In this document: one piece after another, positions 1 through 7,889 of the stretch
How the letters are laid out: every line of letters begins with the position of its first letter
Position numbering within the stretch: the first letter of the stretch is position 1
Assembly (NCBI GenBank): GCA_963760435.1
Contig: CAVXDE010000031.1
Location: forward strand, 1-64,000
Direction of reading: 5' to 3'
DNA from: JAFAXD01 sp963760435
GTDB taxonomy: Bacteria > Pseudomonadota > Alphaproteobacteria > Rhizobiales > Xanthobacteraceae
DNA: 64,000 nucleotides
Position numbers and translations under genes: made by a program
Notes under the pieces: model-generated
Databases searched by the model: none
The model's input: the letters and a program-made list of their open reading frames with translations, nothing else
Told to the model about the DNA's origin: nothing

Positions 1-241
1 GACGAGGGTCTCGTTGATCGGCGTGCCATCGAATTGGAAGTCGTCGAGATCCTTGGCGAGCGGCAGCTTTGCAATGGTGAGCTGGTACTTGATCGAGCGT
101 GCATGCTTCTCGCTGATCTCGGCGCTGAGCAGATCGCCGACGATGCGCTGAGGCTCATGCTGGCGTTTGACGGCGGTGGTCATGATCTCATCGAAGGCGG
201 CCTTCATTCCGTAGAGCTTGAGTTCGCCCATGAGGTCGAAG
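1..241 (-). pseudogene. istB: istB, IS21 helper ATPase, split by an IS3 insertion; 3' end beyond the window
   Basis: Read on the minus strand, 1579-1560 encodes ATG then MERTQL, and 241-1 continues DLMGELKLYGMKAAFDE and on to a segment with KYQLTIAKLPLAKDLDDF. This is the conserved N-terminal region of IstB, the AAA+ helper that works with the IstA transposase in target selection. The istB ATG overlaps the istA stop as TGATG, the usual coupled arrangement. The IS3 element inserted after about the sixth codon and duplicated AAG. The ATPase domain itself would lie left of position 1. As it stands, istB cannot give a normal protein. Confidence 0.85.
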
Positions 242-1183
242 TGAACCGCACTGGGTTTGCCGGAGGGCGGATTGCTGAAGTTCTGACGCGGCCATTTTGA
301 TTGGCTCAAGGGCCGCGTAGTAGTTGGTCTCCGCCTCGGCGGGCGGGATGTTGCCGATCGGCTCCAGCAGGCGCTGGTGGTTGAACCAATCGACCCATTC
401 GAGGGTCTTGTACTCCACGGCCTCGAAGGATTTCCACGGCCCGAGCCGGTGGATGACCTCGGTCTTGAACAGCCCGATCACGCTCTCGGCGAGGGCGTTG
501 TCATAGCTGTCGCCGACACTGCCGGCCGAGGGTTCGATGCCGGCTTCCGCGAGCCGTTCGGTGTAGCGGATGCTGACGTATTGCGATCCGCGGTCGCTAT
601 GGTGCACGAGGCTCTCGCTTGGCCGGCGGGCGTGCAGGGCCTGCTCCAACGCATCGAGCACGAAGCTGGCCGTCGGCGTGCGGCTGACGCGCCAGCCGAC
701 AATGCGCCTGGAGTAGACGTCGATGACGAAGGCCACGTAGACCATGCCGGCCCAGGTCGAAACGTAGGTGAAGTCCGAGACCCAGAGCATGTTCGGCGCC
801 GGCGCGTTGAACTGCCTGTTGACCAGATCGAACGGGCAAGCGGCCGCCTTGTCCGGCGTGGTTGTCCTCACCGCCTTGCCTCGCACGACGCCTTCCAGCC
901 CGAGACCCCCCATTAGCCGAGCGACGCGGTCACGGCCGACCTTGAAGCCCTCGCGATTAAGCTGCAGCCAGACCTTGCGCGCGCCGTAGACGCCGAAGTT
1001 CTTGTTGTGGACGCGGATGATCTCCTCCGAGAGCCGCTCGTCCTCCTTCGCCCGCGTTGAGCGAAGGTCGGGGTTGGCCTTGCGGCGGGCGTGCTCGTGC
1101 CAGGTGGAGGGGGCGATCCGCAGAACCCTGCACATCGGCTCGATCCCGTAGCTCTCCACATGGGCCTCCATGAAGGCCGTCAC
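188..1183 (-). CDS. IS3-family transposase OrfB (DDE integrase domain)
   Basis: This is the catalytic half of an IS3 transposase, normally made as an OrfAB fusion by -1 frameshifting. An HTH_21-like N-terminus is followed by an rve integrase core. The DDE residues are visible in LWVSDFTYVS, HHSDRGSQYVS and DNALAESVIGLFKTE. The GTG start overlaps the orfA stop (GTGA). An oddity is that the frame has no stop inside the element: it reads through the terminal repeat at 242-267 into istB and stops at 188-190. About 18 C-terminal residues therefore come from target DNA. Confidence 0.93.
   Translation of the reverse strand: MTAFMEAHVESYGIEPMCRVLRIAPSTWHEHARRKANPDLRSTRAKEDERLSEEIIRVHNKNFGVYGARKVWLQLNREGFKVGRDRVARLMGGLGLEGVVRGKAVRTTTPDKAAACPFDLVNRQFNAPAPNMLWVSDFTYVSTWAGMVYVAFVIDVYSRRIVGWRVSRTPTASFVLDALEQALHARRPSESLVHHSDRGSQYVSIRYTERLAEAGIEPSAGSVGDSYDNALAESVIGLFKTEVIHRLGPWKSFEAVEYKTLEWVDWFNHQRLLEPIGNIPPAEAETNYYAALEPIKMAASELQQSALRQTQCGSLRPHGRTQALRNEGRLR
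242..267. repeat. IS3 terminal inverted repeat, left copy
   Basis: This 26-bp sequence starting TGAACCGCAC is the exact reverse complement of 1534-1559. It is adjoined outside by AAG at 239-241. It lies within the read-through part of orfB. Confidence 0.95.
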
Positions 1184-1506
1184 TTCCGAAGCGGGCGGTC
1201 GAGCTCCGCCTGCGCAAAATAAGCCGATGCCTTGCGCAGGATCTCATTGGCCTGCCGCAGCTCGCGGACCTCGCGCTCCAGCGCCTTCATCCGGTCGGCC
1301 ATCTCGCTCGGCACGCCGGCACGCTTGCCGGCGTTGATCTCTGTCTTCTTGACCCATTCGAGCAGGGTCTGAGGCACGCAGCCGATCTTCCCCGCGATCG
1401 ACTCGATTGTCGCCCAGCGCGAGGAATGTTCGTGTTCATTGTCGAGCACCAACCTGACGGCACGCTCGCGGACTTCCGGAGAAAACTTGTTCGTCGTCTT
1501 GCTCAT
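1180..1506 (-). CDS. IS3-family transposase OrfA (helix-turn-helix)
   Basis: This 108-residue protein has an N-terminal HTH_Tnp_1 domain (FSPEVRERAVRLVLD) and a C-terminal leucine-zipper-like helix (MKALEREVRELRQANEIL). It ends AQAELDRPLRK, the usual OrfA tail before the frameshift into OrfB. OrfA binds the element ends and regulates transposition. It overlaps orfB by 4 bases (GTGA). Confidence 0.92.
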   Translation of the reverse strand: MSKTTNKFSPEVRERAVRLVLDNEHEHSSRWATIESIAGKIGCVPQTLLEWVKKTEINAGKRAGVPSEMADRMKALEREVRELRQANEILRKASAYFAQAELDRPLRK

Positions 1507-1533
1507 GATGGCTCCACCTTCTCAGGAGTTGAG

Positions 1534-1559
1534 CCCTCCGGCAAACCCAGTGCGGTTCA
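1534..1559. repeat. IS3 terminal inverted repeat, right copy
   Basis: This is a perfect 26-bp inverted partner of 242-267, ending GTGCGGTTCA. The second copy of the AAG target duplication follows at 1560-1562. It lies upstream of orfA, so the element's promoter must be in or next to this end. Confidence 0.95.
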
Positions 1560-1578
1560 AAGAGCTGAGTGCGTTCCA

Positions 1579-3096
1579 TCAGATAGTTCTCCTAAGGTTG
1601 TCGTAACGGGCACAATCGGCGATGGGCGCATGTCGCAGCGTCAGCGCGGCTGGCGTGAGAATGTTGGCGGGCCGGCCCGGATCGCGCTGCCGAGCGAGAA
1701 TGTTGAGTACGACGTCAGCGGAGTGGACGCCTTGGACGATTGCCTCAGCGCAGGCGGCTTCGACCGCCGGCAGTCCGTCGGTGAGCACCGCGCTGAGGAT
1801 GTCGACCATCTGCCGATTGCCGTCATCGACGCCAGCGAGCTTGCGCCGTACGCGCTCCATCGCGGCAGGCAGGACCCAATCCTTGAAGGGAGCGCCGTTG
1901 CGCAAGGCGCCTGGCTTGCGGGCGAGCACCGGGACGTAGTGCCAAGGGTCGTAGAGCGTATCCCCGCGGCTGAACGAGCGGGGATGTTCGGCGACGATCC
2001 GCCCGTCCTGACGGATCACGATGCGGTCCGCATAGGCATGAACTTCGACGGGACGCCCGACCGCGCTGGCAGCGACCGAGTATTTGTTGTTGTCGAACCG
2101 TACCAGGCAGGTCTTCGACACCGATGCCGGCACCGAATGGAAGCCGTCAAACCGGCCCGTATAGCGAACGAGCTTCGGCCTTTCCGCCTCGAACACGTCC
2201 CAGATTGTCTGATCGGTCAGTTCCGGATGGCGGTGTGCCTTGGCATAGGCAATGCATTGATCGAGCAGCCAGGCGTTCAGTTCCTCAAGGCTCTTGAACC
2301 GCAGACGCGGCGTGAAGAACCGCTCACGGACGAGACCGACCTGGTTCTCGACCTGACCCTTCTCCCATCCCGATGCCGGCGTGCAGGCAACCGGCTCAAC
2401 GAGGTAGTGGCTGCACATCTGCAGGAAGCGGCGATTGTAGAGGCGTTGCTTGCCGACAAAGATCGTCTCCACAGCCGTCTTCATGTTGTCGTAGATGCCG
2501 CGCTCACAGGCCCCCTTGAACAAGGCAAACGCCCGGTCGTGGGCATCGAACACCATCTCCTGCGTCTCGCGTGGATAGACCCGCACGAACAGCATGCGGC
2601 TGTGACAGAGACGAACGTGGGCGGCCTTCACGGTCACCGTCACGCCGTCCAGCAGGACAATCTCGTGGCTCCAGTCGAACTGATAGGCTTCACCTGGCGC
2701 GAAGGACAGCGGCACGTAGGCCGCAGCCGTCGAGTGCCCCCGCTCCTTGCTCCACCGTCCGGCGTAACGCCGCACCGCATCGTAGCCGCCCACGTAGCCG
2801 CGCCCGCGCAGTTCCTCGAATAATCGGATCAGCGTCAGGCGCTCGCGCGCCGCTTTCCCCTCGTTCGCCAACAGCAGTTCATTGAGCTGGTCAGTCCAGG
2901 GGCCAATCTTCGGAAGCGGTTGAGCCTCCCGTTCGTAGCGGAACTCGGTCGCCTCCGATCGGATCACCTTCCGCACGACCTTCCGTGACACTCTCAGCTC
3001 ACGGCAGATCAATTTGATCGACTTGCCCTGTACGAAAAACGCGCGACGGATCTTTGCAATCGATTCCAAAATCAGCATCCCAGCCTCGGCTTCCAA
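1579..3096 (-). CDS. istA: IS21-family transposase IstA
   Basis: This 505-residue DDE transposase has an N-terminal HTH (SIKLICRELRVSRKVVRKVI) and a catalytic core. Likely acidic residues are in YQFDWSHEIVLLDG, YDNMKTAVETIF and GWEKGQVENQVG, and a beta-barrel region follows (FHSVPASVSKTCLVRFDNNKYSV). It appears full length and intact. The stop overlaps the istB start (TGATG), as in most IS21 operons. Since istB is broken, transposition of this copy would need IstB from another copy. It may no longer be autonomous. Confidence 0.95.
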   Translation of the reverse strand: MEAEAGMLILESIAKIRRAFFVQGKSIKLICRELRVSRKVVRKVIRSEATEFRYEREAQPLPKIGPWTDQLNELLLANEGKAARERLTLIRLFEELRGRGYVGGYDAVRRYAGRWSKERGHSTAAAYVPLSFAPGEAYQFDWSHEIVLLDGVTVTVKAAHVRLCHSRMLFVRVYPRETQEMVFDAHDRAFALFKGACERGIYDNMKTAVETIFVGKQRLYNRRFLQMCSHYLVEPVACTPASGWEKGQVENQVGLVRERFFTPRLRFKSLEELNAWLLDQCIAYAKAHRHPELTDQTIWDVFEAERPKLVRYTGRFDGFHSVPASVSKTCLVRFDNNKYSVAASAVGRPVEVHAYADRIVIRQDGRIVAEHPRSFSRGDTLYDPWHYVPVLARKPGALRNGAPFKDWVLPAAMERVRRKLAGVDDGNRQMVDILSAVLTDGLPAVEAACAEAIVQGVHSADVVLNILARQRDPGRPANILTPAALTLRHAPIADCARYDNLRRTI

Positions 3097-3129
3097 GAAT
3101 CATGGAAGCCAGTGTGGAACCTCAGCCCC

Positions 3130-3191
3130 GGGGTCCCGATTGGATGCCGATCACCCCGAAAACGGGGTCCTTATTCCATGCCGATTTCACA
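3130..3191. repeat. IS21 end with two 22-bp internal direct repeats
   Basis: 3130-3151 and 3164-3185 are near-identical 22-mers of the pattern GGGGTCC, four to five variable bases, then ATGCCGAT. The outer copy is followed by TTCACA, giving the terminal CA dinucleotide of IS21 elements at about 3190-3191. Multiple terminal repeats are a family hallmark (transposase binding sites). They lie immediately upstream of istA. The exact outer boundary is inferred from the repeat and from the break in the neighbouring gene. Confidence 0.8.
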
Positions 3192-3540
3192 GTTCCTGAT
3201 GCGGAGTAATTCGGACGTGACGGGCTCCGCCAGCTTCAATGATTGGACGAGAAGCGGAACCCGGCGCTGCATCGAATAGGGGCTGCAAGTCCGCCCAATG
3301 CCGCTCGAAGAAAAAGCCCTGGTCCTTGAGAAAAAGAGGATGCGGTATACCAAATAGCCTCCGTTGACCCCCCCTCTTGCTCGCGTTGTAGACACACAGG
3401 TCACCCACAACTTTGCCGGTCACAGAGTAGGTCGTGACGTCCGGAGACAGCGCAGGCCAAATATTTTTAGTAGTGTAAACTGGTGGAAGATTTTCGGGGA
3501 AAAGCCCTTTCGTCAACAGAAGCTCGGGGTCAATGCCCAT
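3187..3540 (-). pseudogene. N-terminal fragment of a UG/DRT-type (Abi-like) reverse transcriptase, cut by IS21
   Basis: The 117-residue frame starts MGIDPELLLTKGLFPENLPP, has a YTTKNIW segment, then YNASKRGGQRRLFGIPHPL and later GGARHVRITPHQEL. The order 'elL..GyFPxxLPPxf(t)t' then 'RGGxRRxxxIPNPxxxxxL' matches my memory of the N-terminus of unknown-group reverse transcriptases, many of which act in phage defence. The stop at 3187-3189 is supplied by the IS21 end, so authentic sequence stops near 3192. No catalytic xxDD motif remains here; the rest should lie left of the window. Base composition is less GC-rich than the surrounding chromosome, which fits horizontal transfer. Family assignment is from motif memory only. 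Confidence 0.6.
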
Positions 3541-3875
3541 GTTAAAAACACCTACTCGTCAAACACCGCCCAGCACCGTATGCAATCCGCAATAGTCCCG
3601 TTGCCAAGCGTTCGTCCTCACGAATTATCTCCCGCGACTCAGTTGAAGTTGGTGCATCATAGCACCTCTACACGCTAAAGGTGCGCGTGTAATTTATTTC
3701 TGTCTTTGGAAAATTTATAACAACATCCGTAGGTTAAGAGGGTCAGCTTGAATCCTTCTTTCGGCACCATCGCGCCTCGATTTAAGCCGACCGACATTCC
3801 GCTTTGATTAGTGTCAAGCATTGTCGGCGCGGCTTGATATTAGAATTGCGTCTAGGCCCGCCACGAGAGGCAAAC
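3541..3875. other. Divergent intergenic region between the RT fragment and pobA, with paired stem-loops
   Basis: No gene is seen in these 335 bases. The region is visibly more AT-rich than its surroundings (for example 3690-3760). Two adjacent stem-loops lie at 3651-3690: GGTGC-ATCATA-GCACC, three bases, then ACACGC with a 9-base loop pairing to GCGTGT. They lie about 110-190 bases upstream of the RT start and could be a structured leader, a regulatory site or a non-coding RNA. Both promoters must be here, but I could not assign -35/-10 boxes with confidence. GAGAGG at 3865-3870 is the ribosome binding site for pobA. Confidence 0.5.
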
Positions 3876-5049
3876 ATGCCCATGCGCACACAGGTCGCGA
3901 TCATTGGAGCGGGGCCGTCCGGGCTTCTGCTCGGACAGCTGCTCTACAAGCACGGTATCGACAACGTCATTCTGGAACGGCATACGCCGGAATATGTGTT
4001 GGAGCGGATCCGCGCCGGCGTCATCGAGCAGGGCGCGGTCGATCTTCTGACCGAAGCCGGTGTCGGCGAGCGCATGCATCAGGAAGGCTTGGTGCACGAC
4101 GGCACGCAGATTTGCGTGGATGGCGTGCGCCACCGGATCGATTTCAAGGCTCTAACGGGCAAGAGCGTCACGGTTTATGGCCAGACGGAGATTACCCGCG
4201 ACCTGATGGATGCGCGCCGGGCGCTTGGTCTGCCCAGCATCTACGAGGCCTACGACGTGACGCCGCACGATTTCGCCGGCCAGCACCCGCGCGTCACCTA
4301 TCGGCACGATGGCAAAGAGGGTGCGATCGATTGCGATTTCATCGCCGGCTGCGATGGGTTTCATGGCGTCTGCCGCAAGAGCGTGCCGCCCGGATCGATC
4401 AAGAACTATGAGCGGGTGTATCCGTTCGGCTGGCTCGGCTTGCTGTCCGATACGCCGCCGGTCTCCGAGGAACTGATCTACATCCGCCATCAGCTCGGGT
4501 TTGCGCTCTGCTCCATGCGCTCGATGACGCGCAGCCGCTATTATCTGCAGTGCAGTCTCGCCGAAGATATTGATGCGTGGCCGGACGAGCGCTTCTGGGA
4601 GGAGCTCAAGCTGCGCCTCGATGACGAGGCCCGGGCGGCACTGGTCACCGGCCCGTCGTTGGAGAAAAGCATCGCGCCGCTGCGCAGCTTCGTGGCCGAG
4701 CCGCTGCGCTTTGGCCGCCTGTTCCTCGCGGGTGATGCGGGCCACATCGTGCCGCCGACCGGTGCCAAGGGCCTGAACCTCGCGGCAAGCGACGTCTATT
4801 ACCTGTGGCAGGCGCTGGTCGAGTTCTACAAACAGAAATCAAACGCCGGTCTTGATCATTATTCCGGCGCGCGCGCTGGCGCGAATCTGGAAGGCCGAGC
4901 GCTTTTCCTGGTGGATGACCACGCTGCTGCACACCTTCCCGGACCAGGCCTTCGAGGGCAAGATGCAGATCGCCGAGTTGGATTACATCTTCAACTCGCG
5001 CTCGGCCGCGACTGCGCTCGCCGAGAATTATGTCGGGCTGCCATTCTAA
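3876..5049 (+). pseudogene. pobA: 4-hydroxybenzoate 3-monooxygenase, frameshifted near 4866
   Basis: PobA is an FAD enzyme that hydroxylates 4-hydroxybenzoate to protocatechuate using NADPH and O2. The ATG at 3876 follows GAGAGG and gives MPMRTQVAIIGAGPSGLLLG (FAD Rossmann motif). CDGFHG and GDAGHIVPPTGAKGLNLA are the DG and GD flavin motifs. After DHYS the frame shifts by one extra base in CCGGCGCGCGCG (about 4865-4872). The correct tail (ALARIWKAERFSWWMT to ENYVGLPF) continues in the +1 frame to TAA at 5049, giving the usual length of about 390 residues. Without correction the frame runs to 5108 with unrelated residues. It is probably a sequencing indel. No pobR regulator is adjacent. Confidence 0.9.
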
Positions 5050-5347
5050 TTCTTGTTGACAGGACATTCGCAAAACGTCAGTTCGGCAAAATTCCTGTTT
5101 CTCTGTAGGGGCGCCTTCCGGAAGACGTTCCAGAGTGCGGACAGGAACAGCGGCGCCCGCGGGTCAGGTCGACGGACCAGGCACTCGGGAGGCGCGCGTG
5201 CCCATCGGGCACCACGGGGCAACGCCCGGCCGGCATTATGACCGGTCTGCTAGGAGCATAGCTGGACGAGGACGGAAGGGTTTGCGGCTGATCCCGCTTT
5301 CTCAACCGATCCCGGAAGCGCGTCCCCAGTCAGAAAACGCCGCATGG
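5050..5347. other. Intergenic region downstream of pobA
   Basis: I find no convincing gene, RNA or promoter in this stretch. The short frames in it have no ribosome binding site and no recognisable domain. It joins directly to the hairpin array that begins at 5348. Confidence 0.5.
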
Positions 5348-5540
5348 AGCGCCGGATCGGCGCTGCGCACCTGATCGCAAGGGTGCGCGCCCAAGCTTGC
5401 CAGCTTGGGCTCGCCCGCCTCATTCCCAGATGAGATGGGCCCCGCGCCGAACCGGCGCTCCACCCCTACGTTGGGGTTTCGTGAAACAAACACTACGCTC
5501 CGGCCGAGAAACGGCCGGAGCCCGCGCAGCGTTGGCTGCG
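5348..5540. repeat. Array of eight consecutive short hairpins
   Basis: Perfect inverted repeats occur at 5348-5364 (7-bp stem), 5365-5388 (7), 5389-5410 (8), 5419-5434 (5), 5444-5458 (6), 5462-5477 (5), 5497-5521 (10; GCTCCGGCCG-AGAAA-CGGCCGGAGC) and 5525-5540 (6). The first three abut with no spacer. The array ends two bases before the stop of the TAXI gene on the minus strand, so the outer hairpins could terminate that transcript, although no U-tract is present. It may be a mosaic of intergenic palindromic repeats or a structured RNA. Confidence 0.7.
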
Positions 5541-5541
5541 A

Positions 5542-7128
5542 CTACTCCGCGGCTTGCGGCGGGATCGGCTGTGGTCCGGTCAGCAACCGGTGCGCTGCGT
5601 CCGCGGCGCTGTCCGGCTTGAGCAACAGCACGGTGCGCTGTTCGGACAGCGCGGCGCGGGCCTGATCGAGCGCAAGCGTGAAGATCGCCACGTTGGCTTC
5701 GTCGAGCTGCCCGCGCTCTGCCTGCTGAATGGCGACGCCCAAAATCGTGTCGGCCTCGTCCTGCAGCTTGTCGAGCTCTTCGACCGAGTTGACTTTGCGG
5801 GCTTTCTTCACGAGCTGCAGGAGGCGATGCAGCTGCCGGATGCGCTGCGTGTTCTTGTCCGCCCGGAAATAGCTGAACACGCTGGCCAGCACCGATCCGA
5901 TGATCGGGAAGATCAGCAGGCCATAGAAGATGTCGTCGCCGTATCTGTCGAAGAACGTCTTGGTGTTGTCGCCCAGATAGGCCGCAGCGCCGGGGTGAAC
6001 CAAAACGGCCGCGTCCTTATCGGTGGATGGTGATTGGATCGCCACGGTGCCGGGCAGCTGATAGGCGAGCGCTTGCCGATCCTGATAGAGCAACTTGGAG
6101 AAGGCGGCGATCTTATCCTCGCTCAAGGTTTTGCGCGCCACGATGTAGATCGGATACTTGAGCGTCGTCAGCTTGTCGTCCGGCTCGGGCGGAATCCCGC
6201 CGAATGCACCAGCGACAATGTCCTCCGAGTCGTAGGGCGGAAAGCGCTTGCCAATCCCCTCGGCCTGATCGATTTCGATGAAGCTCGGTCCTTCCTTGCC
6301 GGCGGTCGCGGCCTGGACGGCCTGCGCGATGGCATCGCCGGTCTCTGATCCGGCCACAAGCACGACGTCGATCAGACCATCGTGGATTTTCTTTTTCAGG
6401 TCCTGGGGCGCGACCGTGACGACCTTTACCTTGTCGGCGGGAACGCCGTAATGCTTGAGGATGAGACTGAGAAGCTCGGGGCCGCCATCGGTGCCCTCGA
6501 CAATGCCGACGGTCTTGTCGACCAACTCGCTGACCTTCTCGATCTTGTCGTGGCTGATCCAGCGGCCGCGACTGTTGCGCTTTGGCGCGTAAGCGGCGGC
6601 CGGTGGTTGAATCAGCACGGCAATGTCGTCGCGGAGGATCGCGACCACCGGCCAGTCGGTCGAAAGGTCCATGTTGCCGCGCACCACGGCGAGATCGAAC
6701 GGCGCCTTGCCGCGGATGTCCTGCAAACTAACAGGCCCGTTCTGGATGATCGGTTCGATGCGCATCGAGGCATGGTCGGTCTTGAACTTGTCCGCCAGCT
6801 TCTCGACAAACTCCACATCCTTGCTGCCCTTCGGCCCGACCGCCATTTTCAAGACACTGGGCTTGGCGGTGAGGTACACCGTCAACGCGATGAGGCCGAC
6901 CAGGGCGATGAATCCGAGCACCGTCAGAAACGTGGCGTGGCGCACCCAGATCGTGCGCATGCGGCGGTTCATCGAGTCTTCAATGGAATCAAGATCAAAC
7001 GGCATTCCTGCAGCCCTCTTCTGAGTGCGTCTGGCTCTGTCCGCTGCCGTCTGGCCGGGCTCCCGCTTCCAGAAGCGAAGCAGAATCCATAATCGCTTGA
7101 CCATCGACAATTTGGGAACAGGCGGCAT
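5542..7128 (-). CDS. TAXI-family TRAP transporter solute-binding protein
   Basis: This 528-residue protein has an N-terminal transmembrane anchor (about 65-88, ATFLTVLGFIALVGLIALTVY) and a large periplasmic TAXI-type binding domain. That domain includes PFDLAVVRGNMDLS, KTVGIVEGTDGG and IDVVLVAGSETGDA. A second membrane segment (about 400-420, YGLLIFPIIGSVLASVFSYF) and a C-terminal helical tail follow. TAXI proteins bind small organic acids for TRAP importers. No TRAP permease gene is adjacent, so this may be an orphan or sensor-like member. The start is uncertain: MVKRLW or MPFDLD further in are alternatives. Confidence 0.85.
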   Translation of the reverse strand: MPPVPKLSMVKRLWILLRFWKREPGQTAADRARRTQKRAAGMPFDLDSIEDSMNRRMRTIWVRHATFLTVLGFIALVGLIALTVYLTAKPSVLKMAVGPKGSKDVEFVEKLADKFKTDHASMRIEPIIQNGPVSLQDIRGKAPFDLAVVRGNMDLSTDWPVVAILRDDIAVLIQPPAAAYAPKRNSRGRWISHDKIEKVSELVDKTVGIVEGTDGGPELLSLILKHYGVPADKVKVVTVAPQDLKKKIHDGLIDVVLVAGSETGDAIAQAVQAATAGKEGPSFIEIDQAEGIGKRFPPYDSEDIVAGAFGGIPPEPDDKLTTLKYPIYIVARKTLSEDKIAAFSKLLYQDRQALAYQLPGTVAIQSPSTDKDAAVLVHPGAAAYLGDNTKTFFDRYGDDIFYGLLIFPIIGSVLASVFSYFRADKNTQRIRQLHRLLQLVKKARKVNSVEELDKLQDEADTILGVAIQQAERGQLDEANVAIFTLALDQARAALSEQRTVLLLKPDSAADAAHRLLTGPQPIPPQAAE

Positions 7129-7379
7129 GGTCGTCCACTCTGTCGCTACCGGAAACGCGGCCCCGCGCTGGTCCAGCCCACTCCTGCCGCCCCGTACTAC
7201 CCCATCCTACCAGCAAGTACCCGAAAATTCTCGGTACTTTGAGCGGCAAAGCGTCCCTGTCGGACTGATAGTTAATACCGCCGAGACCTGCACTTCGAGC
7301 CGCCCTTCGGCGCTCAGGAAGGAGACTTGCCCGCCCGACCCGTTATTCCCATCTAGTGCCGGAGTTGAGAGGATCAACC

Positions 7380-7739
7380 ATGTCCGATCAGACGGCCGAC
7401 TGGGCCGGATACGAGCAAGACAACCGCCGGGTCCGGCGCGAATTCTGGGCCAAGGCAAAACGGGTGGCCGCGCGCCTCCCCTTCGCCGAAGACCTTGTGG
7501 CGGCCTACTACTGTGCCTTCGACCGCAACACGCCGCGCCATGTGCACGTCGCGCTGATTGGCGCGCTCGCGTATTTCGTCATGCCGATCGATGCTGTCCC
7601 CGATATGCTGCCGCTGTTTGGCTATACCGACGATGCGGCCGTTCTCGCCACCGCGTTGCGATTGGTTGCGGGCCACATTCGCCCCGAGCATCGCCAGGCC
7701 GCCCAGCGCGCGCTCGCCCGCAATCTCGTCACTGAGTAA
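7380..7739 (+). CDS. YkvA/DUF1232 family small membrane-associated protein
   Basis: The 119-residue protein has the DUF1232 core HVALIGALAYFVMPIDAVPDMLP, the conserved YxxxPxDxxPD signature of this family, whose function is unknown. The ATG at 7380 follows GAGAGGA with good spacing, so longer upstream frames are rejected. It stands alone between two minus-strand genes. Confidence 0.88.
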   Translation: MSDQTADWAGYEQDNRRVRREFWAKAKRVAARLPFAEDLVAAYYCAFDRNTPRHVHVALIGALAYFVMPIDAVPDMLPLFGYTDDAAVLATALRLVAGHIRPEHRQAAQRALARNLVTE

Positions 7740-7889
7740 TCCCCGTGGTTTCGGTGGAGACGCATTCCGTCATCCGCGGGCTCATGGCGGACGGGCGCAA
7801 GTTCACGCCGTCGGCATACCGGCTGACGAAGTCGGCGAGTTCACGGCGTCGGCGAGCGCCAGCGGGTGTTTGCGCCGCGCGAGCCTTAG

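Larger units (their letters stand above)
242..1559 (-). mobile_element. Complete IS3-family insertion sequence inserted in istB
   Basis: The element is 1318 bp, bounded by perfect 26-bp inverted repeats at 242-267 and 1534-1559 that begin TGAACCGCACTGGG. It is flanked by a 3-bp direct repeat AAG at 239-241 and 1560-1562. It encodes overlapping orfA and orfB in the -1 arrangement typical of IS3. Removing the element and one AAG restores an uninterrupted istB reading frame (MERTQLFDLMGE), which proves the boundaries. Perfect ends and two full-length ORFs suggest a recent and possibly still active copy. Confidence 0.95.
1..3191 (-). mobile_element. IS21-family insertion sequence, partial, interrupted by an IS3-family element
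   Basis: The element carries istA (1579-3096) followed by istB, whose first codons lie at 1579-1560 and whose body resumes at 241 and runs off the left edge. The istA-side end lies at about 3191, where the sequence reads TGTGAAATCGGC on the minus strand. Two 22-bp near-identical direct repeats just inside that end are typical of the multiple terminal repeats of IS21 transposons. The other end and its target duplication lie outside the window. The 242-1559 stretch is a later insertion. The element interrupts a reverse-transcriptase-like gene at its right edge. Confidence 0.85.

Noticed and set aside
1426..2823. Long plus-strand open frame (465 codons) opposite istA
   Set aside because: It is the antisense of istA in GC-rich DNA, with no domain or ribosome binding site; istA has clear catalytic motifs.
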